Shown one piece after another: positions 1 to 8,835 of a DNA stretch of 34,140 nucleotides (position 1 is the first letter of the stretch; the number at the start of each line of letters is the position of its first letter). The position numbers and the translations under genes are program-made. A model generated the notes under the pieces. The model did no database searches and was not told the DNA's origin. It saw only the letters and a program-made list of their open reading frames with translations. Origin of the DNA: Deltaproteobacteria bacterium (GTDB lineage: Bacteria > Desulfobacterota > Desulfobaccia > Desulfobaccales > Desulfobaccaceae); the NCBI GenBank assembly GCA_016874895.1, contig VGSX01000003.1:1-34140 (forward strand), read 5' to 3'.

Positions 1-46
1 CTGGGCTCCTCCTAATGTCTGGTTCCGTGTTATGAAAGGTTGTCCT

Positions 47-274
47 ATGACCGAACCCACTGCCAACGTCACCCTGAAGATCGGCGGGATGCACTGCCCC
101 ACCTGCTCGAATCGCGTCCTGAAGGCCCTCACCGCCGTTCCCGGCGTTAAAAAGGCCGAGGTTTCACTGGATCCGGGGCAGGCCGACGTGTCTTATGACC
201 CTGGGGAAACTACCCTGGCAGAGCTGCGGCAGGCCGTCAGCGAGGCGGGTTATACCTGTGAAGGCGTGGCCTAA
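47..274 (+). CDS. copZ: Heavy-metal-associated (HMA) domain protein, CopZ-like copper chaperone
   Basis: [15 protein letters not shown] metal-binding motif; whole protein is one HMA domain; directly upstream of a copper ATPase. ORF opens at 32; MTEPTANV start at 47 preferred. Confidence 0.85.
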   Translation: MTEPTANVTLKIGGMHCPTCSNRVLKALTAVPGVKKAEVSLDPGQADVSYDPGETTLAELRQAVSEAGYTCEGVA

Positions 275-285
275 AAAGAAGAAAA

Positions 286-2553
286 GTGCCTATGATGACC
301 CAAAATGCTCCTGATCCGGTAGAAGGGCGGCTGGACGAGGCCATTATTCATGTGGGGGGCATGCACTGTGCCGCCTGTGTCGCCCGGGTGGAAAAAACCT
401 TGCAGGCTTTGCCAGGAGTGCAGGAGGCCGTGGTTAATTTAGCCACCCGGGAGGCCCAGCTCAGGTTTGATCCGGCCCGAGTTGACACCGGCCGCTTCGC
501 CCAGGCCCTGGAAGAGGCCGGCTACGTTTTCGAAGGGATGGCGTCCCTGGAAACTCCCGGAAGTATGGAGGTGCGCGTCGATCCCGAGATCCGGTTTTTC
601 AAAAACCGTTTCATCGTTGCCCTTATTCTGAACATCCCGATTTTTCTGGGCTCCATGGTGCACCCCCTGCCCCACTGGCTGGGTTTGTCTCCCCAGGTAA
701 CCAACTATCTCCTGCTCATCCTGACCACGCCGGTGATGTTTTACTGCGGGGCGCCGTTCTTTAAGGGGGCCTGGCAGGCAGCCCGCCGTAAAACTGCGGA
801 TATGAACTCTCTCATCGCCCTGGGCACCGCCGCGGCTTACGTCTATTCCCTGGTTGCCACCGTCCGGCCCCAGGCCTTCGACGCCCTGGCGGCCGCAGCC
901 GACGTCTATTACGACACCAGCGCCATGATCATCGGTTTTATTCTGTTGGGGCGCTGGCTGGAGGCCAGGGCCCGGGGCCGCGCCTCGGAGGCCATTCAAC
1001 GTCTCATGGCCCTGGCGCCGCCCACGGCCCGGGTGCGCCTTAACGGCCAGGAGCAGGACATTCCCCTGGAGCGGGTCCGGGTGGGGGATGTCATCGTGGT
1101 GCGCCCCGGGGAGAAGATCGCGGTGGACGGGGTGGTTTTGGAGGGGGCCAGCAGCGTGGATGAGTCCATGCTCACCGGGGAAAGCCTGCCGGTGGCCAAG
1201 GCTCCCGTTGATGAAGTCTGGGGCGCTACCCTCAACACCACCGGCTCCTTAGTCTTTCGGGCCACCCGGGTGGGGCGGGACATGGTACTGTCCCAGATCA
1301 TCCGGCTGGTGCGGGAAGCCCAGGGCTCCAAGGCACCCATCCAGCGCCTGGCCGACAGGGTGGCCTCGGTCTTTGTCCCTATTGTCATGGCCATAGCCGG
1401 GGTGACCTTTATTGTCTGGTTTGCCGTGGGGCCTCCTCCTGTCCTTTCCCAGGCCTTGATGAACATGGTGGCAGTGCTCATCATCGCCTGCCCCTGCGCC
1501 CTGGGTCTGGCCACCCCCACCGCGGTCATGGTGGGCACGGGGCGGGGCGCCGAAATGGGGATCATCATCCGGGGGGGCGAACCCCTGGAGCGGGCCTATG
1601 CCCTCACCGACGTGGTGTTTGACAAGACCGGCACTCTGACCCAGGGGAAACCGGCCGTCACCGAGGTCGTGGCCTATAATCCCTGGACCGAAGCCGAGGT
1701 CCTGGCCCAGGTGGCGGCCCTGGAAAAAAACTCGGAGCATCCCCTGGCCGCGGCCATTGTCCGCCAAGCCGAGGAGCTGCAACTCTCTCTTCCCCAGGTC
1801 ACGGATTTTGAGGCCCGACCCGGGCTCGGGGTCAGGGCCAGGATGGCTGACCAGGAGATCCTGGCCGGCAACCCCCGGTTTCTGGAGCAGGCCCAGATTC
1901 CCATATTTTACGCCCAACCTGCCCTGCAGCGGCTCACCCAGGCCGGGCGCTCGGTGATTCTCCTGGCGGTGGGCGGCCACCTGGCCGGTACCATTGCCGT
2001 GGCCGACACCATTAAACCTCAGGCCCCGGAGATGATAAAGACCCTGAAAAGAATGGGGCTGCGGGTCTGGATGCTCAGTGGCGATAATACCCGCACTGCC
2101 CTGGCCGTGGCCCAGCAGCTGGAGATCAAGGAAGTGCTGGCTGAGGTGCTGCCGGCGGATAAGGCCGCCAAGGTGGCCGACCTGCAGCGGCAGGGGCGGG
2201 TGGTGGCCATGGTGGGGGACGGCATTAATGACGCTCCGGCCCTGGCCCAGGCCGATGTGGGCCTGGCAGTGGGCACCGGCACGGACGTGGCCCTGGCCGC
2301 GGCGGATATCACCCTGATCCGGGACGATCTCACCCTCATCCCCCAGGCCGTGATCCTGGCCCGCAAGATGATGCGGGTCATCCGGCAGAACCTCTTCTGG
2401 GCCTTTTTTTACAACGTGGTGGCCATCCCGGTGGCCGCCGGGGTGTTCTATCCCTTTACCGGCTGGTTGTTGAGTCCGGCCTTGGCCGCCATCGCCATGG
2501 CCCTGAGCTCCGTAACGGTGGTGTCTAATTCCCTGCGTCTGCGGCGGCTGTAA
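286..2553 (+). CDS. copA: Copper-translocating P1B-type ATPase
   Basis: N-terminal GMHCAAC HMA domain, TGES, CPC in [34 protein letters not shown]. Start may be 292. Confidence 0.95.
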   Translation: MPMMTQNAPDPVEGRLDEAIIHVGGMHCAACVARVEKTLQALPGVQEAVVNLATREAQLRFDPARVDTGRFAQALEEAGYVFEGMASLETPGSMEVRVDPEIRFFKNRFIVALILNIPIFLGSMVHPLPHWLGLSPQVTNYLLLILTTPVMFYCGAPFFKGAWQAARRKTADMNSLIALGTAAAYVYSLVATVRPQAFDALAAAADVYYDTSAMIIGFILLGRWLEARARGRASEAIQRLMALAPPTARVRLNGQEQDIPLERVRVGDVIVVRPGEKIAVDGVVLEGASSVDESMLTGESLPVAKAPVDEVWGATLNTTGSLVFRATRVGRDMVLSQIIRLVREAQGSKAPIQRLADRVASVFVPIVMAIAGVTFIVWFAVGPPPVLSQALMNMVAVLIIACPCALGLATPTAVMVGTGRGAEMGIIIRGGEPLERAYALTDVVFDKTGTLTQGKPAVTEVVAYNPWTEAEVLAQVAALEKNSEHPLAAAIVRQAEELQLSLPQVTDFEARPGLGVRARMADQEILAGNPRFLEQAQIPIFYAQPALQRLTQAGRSVILLAVGGHLAGTIAVADTIKPQAPEMIKTLKRMGLRVWMLSGDNTRTALAVAQQLEIKEVLAEVLPADKAAKVADLQRQGRVVAMVGDGINDAPALAQADVGLAVGTGTDVALAAADITLIRDDLTLIPQAVILARKMMRVIRQNLFWAFFYNVVAIPVAAGVFYPFTGWLLSPALAAIAMALSSVTVVSNSLRLRRL

Positions 2554-2580
2554 GTGAAAAGAAAAGGATAACTTATTATT

Positions 2581-3981
2581 ATGATTAACCCTCAGGTGCT
2601 TCAGAAGGTGCAGGACGTGGTGGGTGCGCCGCATCTCTTGACCTCCCAGGAGGATCGGCTGTGCTATGCCTATGACGCCGCTAACCTGCTGCATGTCCCG
2701 GAAGCAGTGGCATTTCCGGGGAGCACCGAGGAAGTTGCCTCTCTCCTGAGGCTGGCCAATGAATATCGCTTCCCGGTGGTCCCCCGGGGGGCGGGCACCG
2801 GCACCACCGGCGGGGCCGTGGCGGTGCAGGGGGGCCTGGTGGTGGTCACCACCCGGTTGAACCGCATCCTGGAGATCGATACCGACAACTTCCTGGCCGT
2901 GGTGGAGCCTGGAGTTATTACCGGACACCTCAAGGCCGCGGCGGCCAAAGAGGGCCTTTATTATCCCCCGGACCCCTCCAGCGCCAGTTTTTGCACCATC
3001 GGGGGCAACGTCGCGGAAAACGCCGGGGGGAGCGCCGCGGTGAAATACGGCGTTACCCGGGATTACGTCCTGGGCCTCAAAGTGGTCCTGCCCACCGGCC
3101 AGATCATCGACACGGGCGTGAAAACCGCCAAGGGGGTGGTGGGTTATGACCTGACCCGCCTTCTGGTGGGCTCCGAGGGTACTTTGGGGATCATTACCCG
3201 GATAATCCTGCGCCTGGTAACGCAGCCGGCTGCCCGGCAGACTCTGCTGGCCGGGTTTAGCGATATATCCCGGGCCACCCAGACCGTGGGCCGCATCCTG
3301 AAGGCCAGGCTGGGGCCCTGCGCCCTGGAATTCCTGGACCGGGCCTCCCTGGAGTGCGTCCGGGACCTGCTGCCTTTTGATATTCCGCCCCAGACCCAGG
3401 CCCTGCTGCTCCTGGAGGTGGACGGCCATCCCCACGATGTCCGGGACCGGGTCGAGTCCATGGATTCTTTCTGCCGGGGGCAAGAGGCGGCTTTTGTCCT
3501 GGCGGCGGCTTCAGCCCCGGAAGCGGAAAAACTCTGGCAGGCCCGGAAACTCCTGTCGCCGGCCTCCTTTAAGCTCAAACCCCACAAACTCAGCGAGGAC
3601 GTGGTGGTCCCCATCAGCCTCATCCCCGACCTGGTGGCCAGCATAGAAATCCTCAGCCGGGAGCTGGACCTGCCCATCATGTGTTTCGGCCATGCCGGGG
3701 ACGGCAACATCCATGTTAATGTTATGTATGATCAGCAGCAAGACCGGGAGCGCCAGGCCGCCGGGCAGGCCGTGGAAAAAATCTTCACCGTGGTGCGGGA
3801 GTTGGGAGGCACCCTGTCCGGGGAACATGGGGTGGGGCTCACCAAATCCCCGTACATCGGCATGGAGTTATCGGAGGCAGCCATCGCCCTGAGCCTGCGC
3901 CTGAAAAAGGCCTTTGACCCCAATAATATTATGAACCCCGGCAAGATCTTTTCCCCGCCGGCGCCCCCTCCGAGTCCATGA
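2581..3981 (+). CDS. glcD: FAD-binding oxidase, GlcD-like glycolate/D-lactate dehydrogenase subunit
   Basis: PRGAGTGTTGGAV FAD-binding motif, GGNVAENAGG, C-terminal HAGDGNIHVN and GEHGVG motifs. Confidence 0.9.
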   Translation: MINPQVLQKVQDVVGAPHLLTSQEDRLCYAYDAANLLHVPEAVAFPGSTEEVASLLRLANEYRFPVVPRGAGTGTTGGAVAVQGGLVVVTTRLNRILEIDTDNFLAVVEPGVITGHLKAAAAKEGLYYPPDPSSASFCTIGGNVAENAGGSAAVKYGVTRDYVLGLKVVLPTGQIIDTGVKTAKGVVGYDLTRLLVGSEGTLGIITRIILRLVTQPAARQTLLAGFSDISRATQTVGRILKARLGPCALEFLDRASLECVRDLLPFDIPPQTQALLLLEVDGHPHDVRDRVESMDSFCRGQEAAFVLAAASAPEAEKLWQARKLLSPASFKLKPHKLSEDVVVPISLIPDLVASIEILSRELDLPIMCFGHAGDGNIHVNVMYDQQQDRERQAAGQAVEKIFTVVRELGGTLSGEHGVGLTKSPYIGMELSEAAIALSLRLKKAFDPNNIMNPGKIFSPPAPPPSP

Positions 3982-5231
3982 TCCTTGACCCGCAACAGGT
4001 TTTCTCCGAGGCTGGCGCCTGTATCCGCTGCGGCGCCTGCATGGAGGTCTGTCCGCTTTATCAGCTGACGGGCCAGGAAACCACCGTGGCCCGGGGCAAA
4101 CTCAGCCTGTTGCAGGCCCTGAACCGGCATGAGCTTCCCCCCAGCCAACGCCTCCAGGAAATTTTGGAATTTTGCCTGTTGTGCGGCGCCTGTACTGAGA
4201 AGTGCACAGCCAGGGTGTCCACTCCCGAACTGGTGAAATCCGGACGGGCTGCCATGCGCCAGCGTCGGGGCCGGAGCTGGAGTCCGGCTTTAGTCCTGAC
4301 TGCCTTAAGTTTGCAGGCGGAGAGGGTCTTGCCGAACCTAAGCGCAGCGGGGCCCCTGGTTAAGCGGCTGAAATCCTGGGTGGGCGGCAACAGCGGGCTG
4401 CTGTGGCGGTTATGGCCGGCTTTGACGGGTCTGGTGGGGCGGCTGCCCTCGCTGGCTCCCCGACCTTTTTCCCGGTCGGCCCCCCACCTGCTTCCGGGCC
4501 GGGGCCGGCGGAAAATTGCTTTTTTCGTGGGTTGCGGCCTGGAAGCCCTCTTCCCCCAGGCGGGCTTGGCTTTTTTACAGCTCTGCCAGCGTTTGGCAAT
4601 CGAAGTAATTATTCCCCCAAGGCAGGGCTGCTGCGGCCTACTGGCCCACAGCGCCGGAGAGGTGGAAACGGCCCGGGAGCTGGCCCGGCGTTTCCTCAAA
4701 CAATTCGAGACCCTGCCGGTGGACTGCATTGTCACCGCCTGCGCTTCGTGCAGCTATCACTTAAAAAACCTGGCCAGGCTTTTTCCCAGCGGCCGGGAAG
4801 GAGAAAGTGCCTTTCGCCTGGCGGCTAAGATCAGGGAGGCCAGCGAATACCTGGTTGAAACGGAAACAATCAACAACCTTAATTTTCTCCCCGGGTTCCG
4901 GTCCCAATCCCTGGTTTTCCATGACCCCTGCCATCTGCGCCGGGGCCAGCGCATTGTGGAGCCCCCCCGCCGCCTGCTGGCCGCGGCGCCAGGGGTGGAA
5001 GTGCTGGAACCGGAGTCGGTTGTCACGTGCTGCGGCCAAGGCGGTATCTTTGGCATCTGTCACCCGGAGACAGCCGGGCTCATCGGCCGCGAGGCTGTCA
5101 CGACCTATTGCGGGATGGGGGCCACGGCTTTGGTGACAGCCTGCAGCGGTTGTCTGGCACAGCTCACCGGTCTGGCCCCACCGGAATTGCGGGTGCGTCA
5201 TTTTTTGGAAATATTGGCGGAATCTTTATAA
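3978..5231 (+). CDS. glcF: Fe-S protein, GlcF-like glycolate oxidase iron-sulfur subunit
   Basis: Two ferredoxin motifs (CIRCGACMEVCP, CLLCGACTEKC) and two CCG-type regions; ATGA overlap with glcD stop. Confidence 0.88.
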   Translation: MILDPQQVFSEAGACIRCGACMEVCPLYQLTGQETTVARGKLSLLQALNRHELPPSQRLQEILEFCLLCGACTEKCTARVSTPELVKSGRAAMRQRRGRSWSPALVLTALSLQAERVLPNLSAAGPLVKRLKSWVGGNSGLLWRLWPALTGLVGRLPSLAPRPFSRSAPHLLPGRGRRKIAFFVGCGLEALFPQAGLAFLQLCQRLAIEVIIPPRQGCCGLLAHSAGEVETARELARRFLKQFETLPVDCIVTACASCSYHLKNLARLFPSGREGESAFRLAAKIREASEYLVETETINNLNFLPGFRSQSLVFHDPCHLRRGQRIVEPPRRLLAAAPGVEVLEPESVVTCCGQGGIFGICHPETAGLIGREAVTTYCGMGATALVTACSGCLAQLTGLAPPELRVRHFLEILAESL

Positions 5232-5375
5232 CCCGGATGAATACTTAAAAATAACGACCTACAAGCAAAATATTGGCAATTTTCCTTATTGACAAGGATT
5301 GCAAGCTATAGTACAAAAAATCACATGGCCCTGACCAAAAATCGTATAGATTAAAAATAAGTGAGGAGGATATGT

Positions 5376-5693
5376 ATGGCCACTGTAGAATTCAAAGGAA
5401 AAACCTTTGATGTAGATGAAGACGGCTTCCTGGAAAACCTGGACCAATGGTGCATGGAGTGGGTCGATTACGTAAAGGAATCGGAAGGCATCAAAGAATT
5501 GAACGATGACCATTGGAAAGTCATCAACATGCTGCAGGATTATTATAAGAAAAACGGCATCGCCCCCATGGTGCGGATTCTTTCCAAGGTCACCGGTTTT
5601 AAACTGAAATACATCTACGAATTGTTCCCCTCCGGACCTGGGAAAGGCGCCTGTAAGATGGCCGGCCTGGCCAAGCCCACCGGTTGCGTCTAA
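5376..5693 (+). CDS. dsrC: DsrC-type sulfur carrier
   Basis: TusE/DsrC fold sequence with C-terminal CKMAGLAKPTGCV, two cysteines separated by 10 residues (CX10C). ATG at 5376 preceded by GAGGAGGA ribosome-binding site. Confidence 0.9.
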   Translation: MATVEFKGKTFDVDEDGFLENLDQWCMEWVDYVKESEGIKELNDDHWKVINMLQDYYKKNGIAPMVRILSKVTGFKLKYIYELFPSGPGKGACKMAGLAKPTGCV

Positions 5694-5767
5694 TGTTGAC
5701 CTCAGGGCAGGGCTGAACTCGGTTTCAGGGCATTACCCTTCCACCCCGGCGGCTGCCCCCACATACT

Positions 5768-5814
5768 TTTTGAAGCAGATTCCCACCACCTCAAGGTAGG
5801 ATTCTGCTTCAAAA
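5768..5814. terminator. Long inverted repeat downstream of dsrC, possible terminator
   Basis: TTTTGAAGCAGA...TCTGCTTCAAAA, 12-bp arms with further imperfect pairing inside; lies between dsrC and the next gene. Confidence 0.5.
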
Positions 5815-5955
5815 TTATCTTAGGCGCTGACCTCTTCAATCCGCCAACGCTCCCTTATTTTCGAAAAATTTGACATTTTCAGATAATTAAGTTTAAACTG
5901 AAATGGTCAAAACATGCCTCTGATAACAGGGTCACTGGGGCAGGGAGGGAGTATT

Positions 5956-7830
5956 ATGGGCCGGCCGATCCGTAAGGTCTTATTCATTGAACCCAGGAAC
6001 CCCCGTCCTCATATCTTCTCACGGGTGGCGATCCCCCGCCTGGGTAGCGTATTACTGGGCACTATTTTGCGGCAGCAAGGCTTTGAGGTCAAGGTCATCG
6101 TGGAAGAGATTTCTCAGCCCGACCTCACTACCCTGGATTTTCATCCCGATCTGGTCTGCATTTCCTCCATAACCCCCACCACGCCCCGGGCCTTTCAGTT
6201 GGGAGATTATTACCGGCAGCAGGGCCTACCGGTGGCCATGGGGGGCCCCCATCCCAGCTTCACGCCGGAAGAAAGCCTGAAACATGCCGATTTTGTCATC
6301 TGCGGGGAAGGGGAGGAAGCCTTGCCGGAGTTGATCGCGGCCATGAATGGGCAAGGAAGTTTTGAGACCATCGGCAACCTCTGTTACCACCGCCAGGGGA
6401 AGGTGCAGCAGAATCCCTGGCGGCCATTCCTTAAAGACCTGGACACCCTGCCCATCCCGGATTATCGCCTGATCCACGGCTGGCGTCCCGGCAAGCAGGC
6501 GGTGGTTGCCATCGCCACCTCCCGGGGGTGTCCCTTCGGCTGCCGCTTCTGCTCGGTTATTCTCTTGTTCGGCCGACAATTCCGCTATAACTCCATTGAC
6601 CGGGTCATTGCCGAAATCCGGCAGAACGGTTCCCAGGCGGCGCATATCTTTTTCTGCGACGATAATTTTACTGCCGACCGGCAACGCAGCAAGCATTTGA
6701 TGGAACGGATGATCGCCGAAGGTCTGCGGGTGGAATGGAGCGCCCAGGTGAGGGTGGAGGCCGCCAGAGACCCGGAACTCCTCTCCCTGATGGCCCAAAG
6801 CGGCTGTTACATGGTCTTCATCGGCCTGGAATCCATCAATCCGGCCACCCTGAAGTCCTTCAAAAAAAACCAGACAGTGGAGGATATCCGGGAATCCGTC
6901 AGAATTTTCCATCGCTACGGCATCGCCGTGCACGGCATGTTCGTCTTCGGTTCCGAGGCCGACACCATTCAAGTCCTACGGGATACGGTGAACTTTTCCC
7001 ACGAGATCGACATAGACTCCCTGCAGTATCTCATCCTGACACCCATTCCGGGCACACCCATTTATGACGAACTGTTAAGCCAGAATCGCCTGCTGCACCA
7101 GGACTGGCAGTACTATGACGGTCATCATGCCGTATTTTTTCCCCGTTATATGACGCCCTTTGAACTGCAGATGGAAACCCTGCGGGCCATGAAGCGATTC
7201 TATACCTGGCCTTCGGTGTTCAAGCGCCTCTGGCGTCGGGACTGGTTTTTTGCCCGACTCAAGGCCCACGGTCGTCTCCACCTGCGGCGTTCCTTTAGAG
7301 AAGTAAAACAGGGGTATTTTCAACAACTCAAAGAGCAGCTGTTCAGCAAGGCCAGGCTGCGGCGCGATCTATCGCCGCGCCGTCGCATCAAGAAAGTAGG
7401 CATCCCCAGCGATATCTGGGGCCTGACGGCCTGGGAAAGCGGTCCCCGGGAATTTCTCCTGACGTTTCTGGAAAAGTTGGGTGTGGAGGTTGTTCAGGAA
7501 GGACAGGAAAACGTCAATTCCGTTGGATCACAGGCAGAAAAGAGTCGAACCGAGCTGTTAATGGCCGAAATGGCCCGTCTTCAAGAAAAATCGGATATTA
7601 TCCTGCTCCCCTTCTGGGAGGGACTGGAGAATGTCCGTCAGAAGGCTCGGGAGACACAGCAGGAATTGGGGGAGTTGCTGGCGACCTACCGGCAGGCGCT
7701 GCCCCTGAATTTTACTCCGTACCTGTTTTATAACGTCTGCATGCAACTCGGCCTGATGTTTAAATCCCGGCCTGGTCTGATACGCCGGATTTATTTTCAG
7801 ATCCTGGGGGAGATCGGGGCCACAGTATAG
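5956..7830 (+). CDS. B12-binding domain radical SAM protein
   Basis: N-terminal cobalamin-binding-like domain, CPFGCRFC (CxxxCxxC) radical SAM motif, GLES motif. ORF opens at 5914; MGRPIRK at 5956 has a better ribosome-binding site. Confidence 0.88.
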   Translation: MGRPIRKVLFIEPRNPRPHIFSRVAIPRLGSVLLGTILRQQGFEVKVIVEEISQPDLTTLDFHPDLVCISSITPTTPRAFQLGDYYRQQGLPVAMGGPHPSFTPEESLKHADFVICGEGEEALPELIAAMNGQGSFETIGNLCYHRQGKVQQNPWRPFLKDLDTLPIPDYRLIHGWRPGKQAVVAIATSRGCPFGCRFCSVILLFGRQFRYNSIDRVIAEIRQNGSQAAHIFFCDDNFTADRQRSKHLMERMIAEGLRVEWSAQVRVEAARDPELLSLMAQSGCYMVFIGLESINPATLKSFKKNQTVEDIRESVRIFHRYGIAVHGMFVFGSEADTIQVLRDTVNFSHEIDIDSLQYLILTPIPGTPIYDELLSQNRLLHQDWQYYDGHHAVFFPRYMTPFELQMETLRAMKRFYTWPSVFKRLWRRDWFFARLKAHGRLHLRRSFREVKQGYFQQLKEQLFSKARLRRDLSPRRRIKKVGIPSDIWGLTAWESGPREFLLTFLEKLGVEVVQEGQENVNSVGSQAEKSRTELLMAEMARLQEKSDIILLPFWEGLENVRQKARETQQELGELLATYRQALPLNFTPYLFYNVCMQLGLMFKSRPGLIRRIYFQILGEIGATV

Positions 7831-7834
7831 GGCA

Positions 7835-8038
7835 TCAGACCTCCTCCCGGCGCTTAGTGCCACCCCGCCCCTTAAAAAAATGGCGCAGGAGGCAGTCTGC
7901 CAGGGTGCGGTCGTCCACCCGATATGCGCCCGCAGCCACGGCTTGTTTTATGGCCTCCACCCTCTCCTCCCGGGTCAGCGCAGATGGCCCCTTTTCATCA
8001 TCAATCAACGGCAGAACCGGACAGGAATTTTTCTTCAT
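7835..8038 (-). CDS. Small FlgM-like (anti-sigma-28 type) protein
   Basis: 67 aa; ALTREERVEAIKQAVAAGAYRVDDRTLADCLLRHFFK matches the FlgM C-terminal pattern (I..G.Y.VD...iA..ll). Confidence 0.6.
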   Translation of the reverse strand: MKKNSCPVLPLIDDEKGPSALTREERVEAIKQAVAAGAYRVDDRTLADCLLRHFFKGRGGTKRREEV

Positions 8039-8133
8039 GGCAGTCCTTCATGGGTTATTGGCCCAGGATATCCCATCTGGGCAAAACCTTGTTGAACGGA
8101 AATAACGTGCAATGTACTGCATGAAAAAACCGC

Positions 8134-8149
8134 GTTCAGATATCTGAAC
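8134..8149. promoter_or_regulatory. Perfect 16-bp palindrome, candidate operator
   Basis: GTTCAGATATCTGAAC; degenerate second copy GTTCAGATTTTTAAAC at 8264-8279 (13/16). Confidence 0.4.
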
Positions 8150-8659
8150 CCAGCTTTTATAAATAAACACTGGAGTCTTATCCCTAATTAGTATTCACAT
8201 TTCATGCCAGATTTAATAATTCAATATTATTATTAAGTTAATGTTTTAAGACGCTGGCTGTTTGTTCAGATTTTTAAACCTATGTTGCATTTAGTGAACA
8301 TAATGCACCTGGTCCCACTCGCAGTTTGACATTCTCAGCCCACGCCTCGTCTCCTGCCGCTTTAGAGCCCGCTTCATCGGCGGGCTTCCCCTTAGCCCAC
8401 TAATAGACGACACCGTCAGCATACCTGCAGGAGAATAAATTGACAGAACAAGGTGAACGGATGTCACAGCAAAAACAGGGAAAAATGCTGAAGCGGCCAA
8501 AACCACCGGTGCAGAACCCGGCAGGGACCTTCTTGGGAGGACTTTAAAATATGTCCCCCCGGACCACGGGTGTTTGATTTTTTCCGGTTCTTTGGTATAT
8601 TTTTTTAGAGGAATTCGGTAAGGGGAAGAAGTTAACTCCCACATGGATAACTTTTTTGG

Positions 8660-8805
8660 AGCGTTCGGCGATTAGCTTTCCGGCGTCAGAGGAAGTATTA
8701 AATTCAGCTAGTTAGCCCGACAGGACTGATTCCCGAGTTTTCGATGGGTCGAAAAAACCCTTAGTTGTCGCTGAAAGTTGCTTGCTGATGGCTGACCAGC
8801 GACAA
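8660..8805. repeat. Diverged MITE copy D
   Basis: GCGTTCGGCGATTAGCTTTCCGGCGTCAG...AGTATTAAATTCA and AACCCTTAGTTGTCGCTGAAAGTTGCTTGCTGATGGCTGA align with both ends of the 18741-18887 element. Confidence 0.55.
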
Positions 8806-8810
8806 TTTTT
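8765..8810 (+). promoter_or_regulatory. Terminator-like leader hairpin before the PEP-synthase-like gene
   Basis: TTGTCGCTG ... CAGCGACAA perfect 9-bp arms followed by TTTTT, about 25 nt before ATG 8836. Confidence 0.5.
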
Positions 8811-8835
8811 CTAACCATCAAATCGAGTAATCATC

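Noticed and set aside
1249-3483. 744-aa ORF on the minus strand opposite copA and glcD
   Set aside because: Antisense shadow of two well-supported plus-strand genes; composition (His/Gly/Gln-rich) is typical of a high-GC shadow frame.
8291-8644. 117-aa minus-strand ORF in the large intergenic region
   Set aside because: No motif, atypical composition, poor start context; the region is better read as noncoding.
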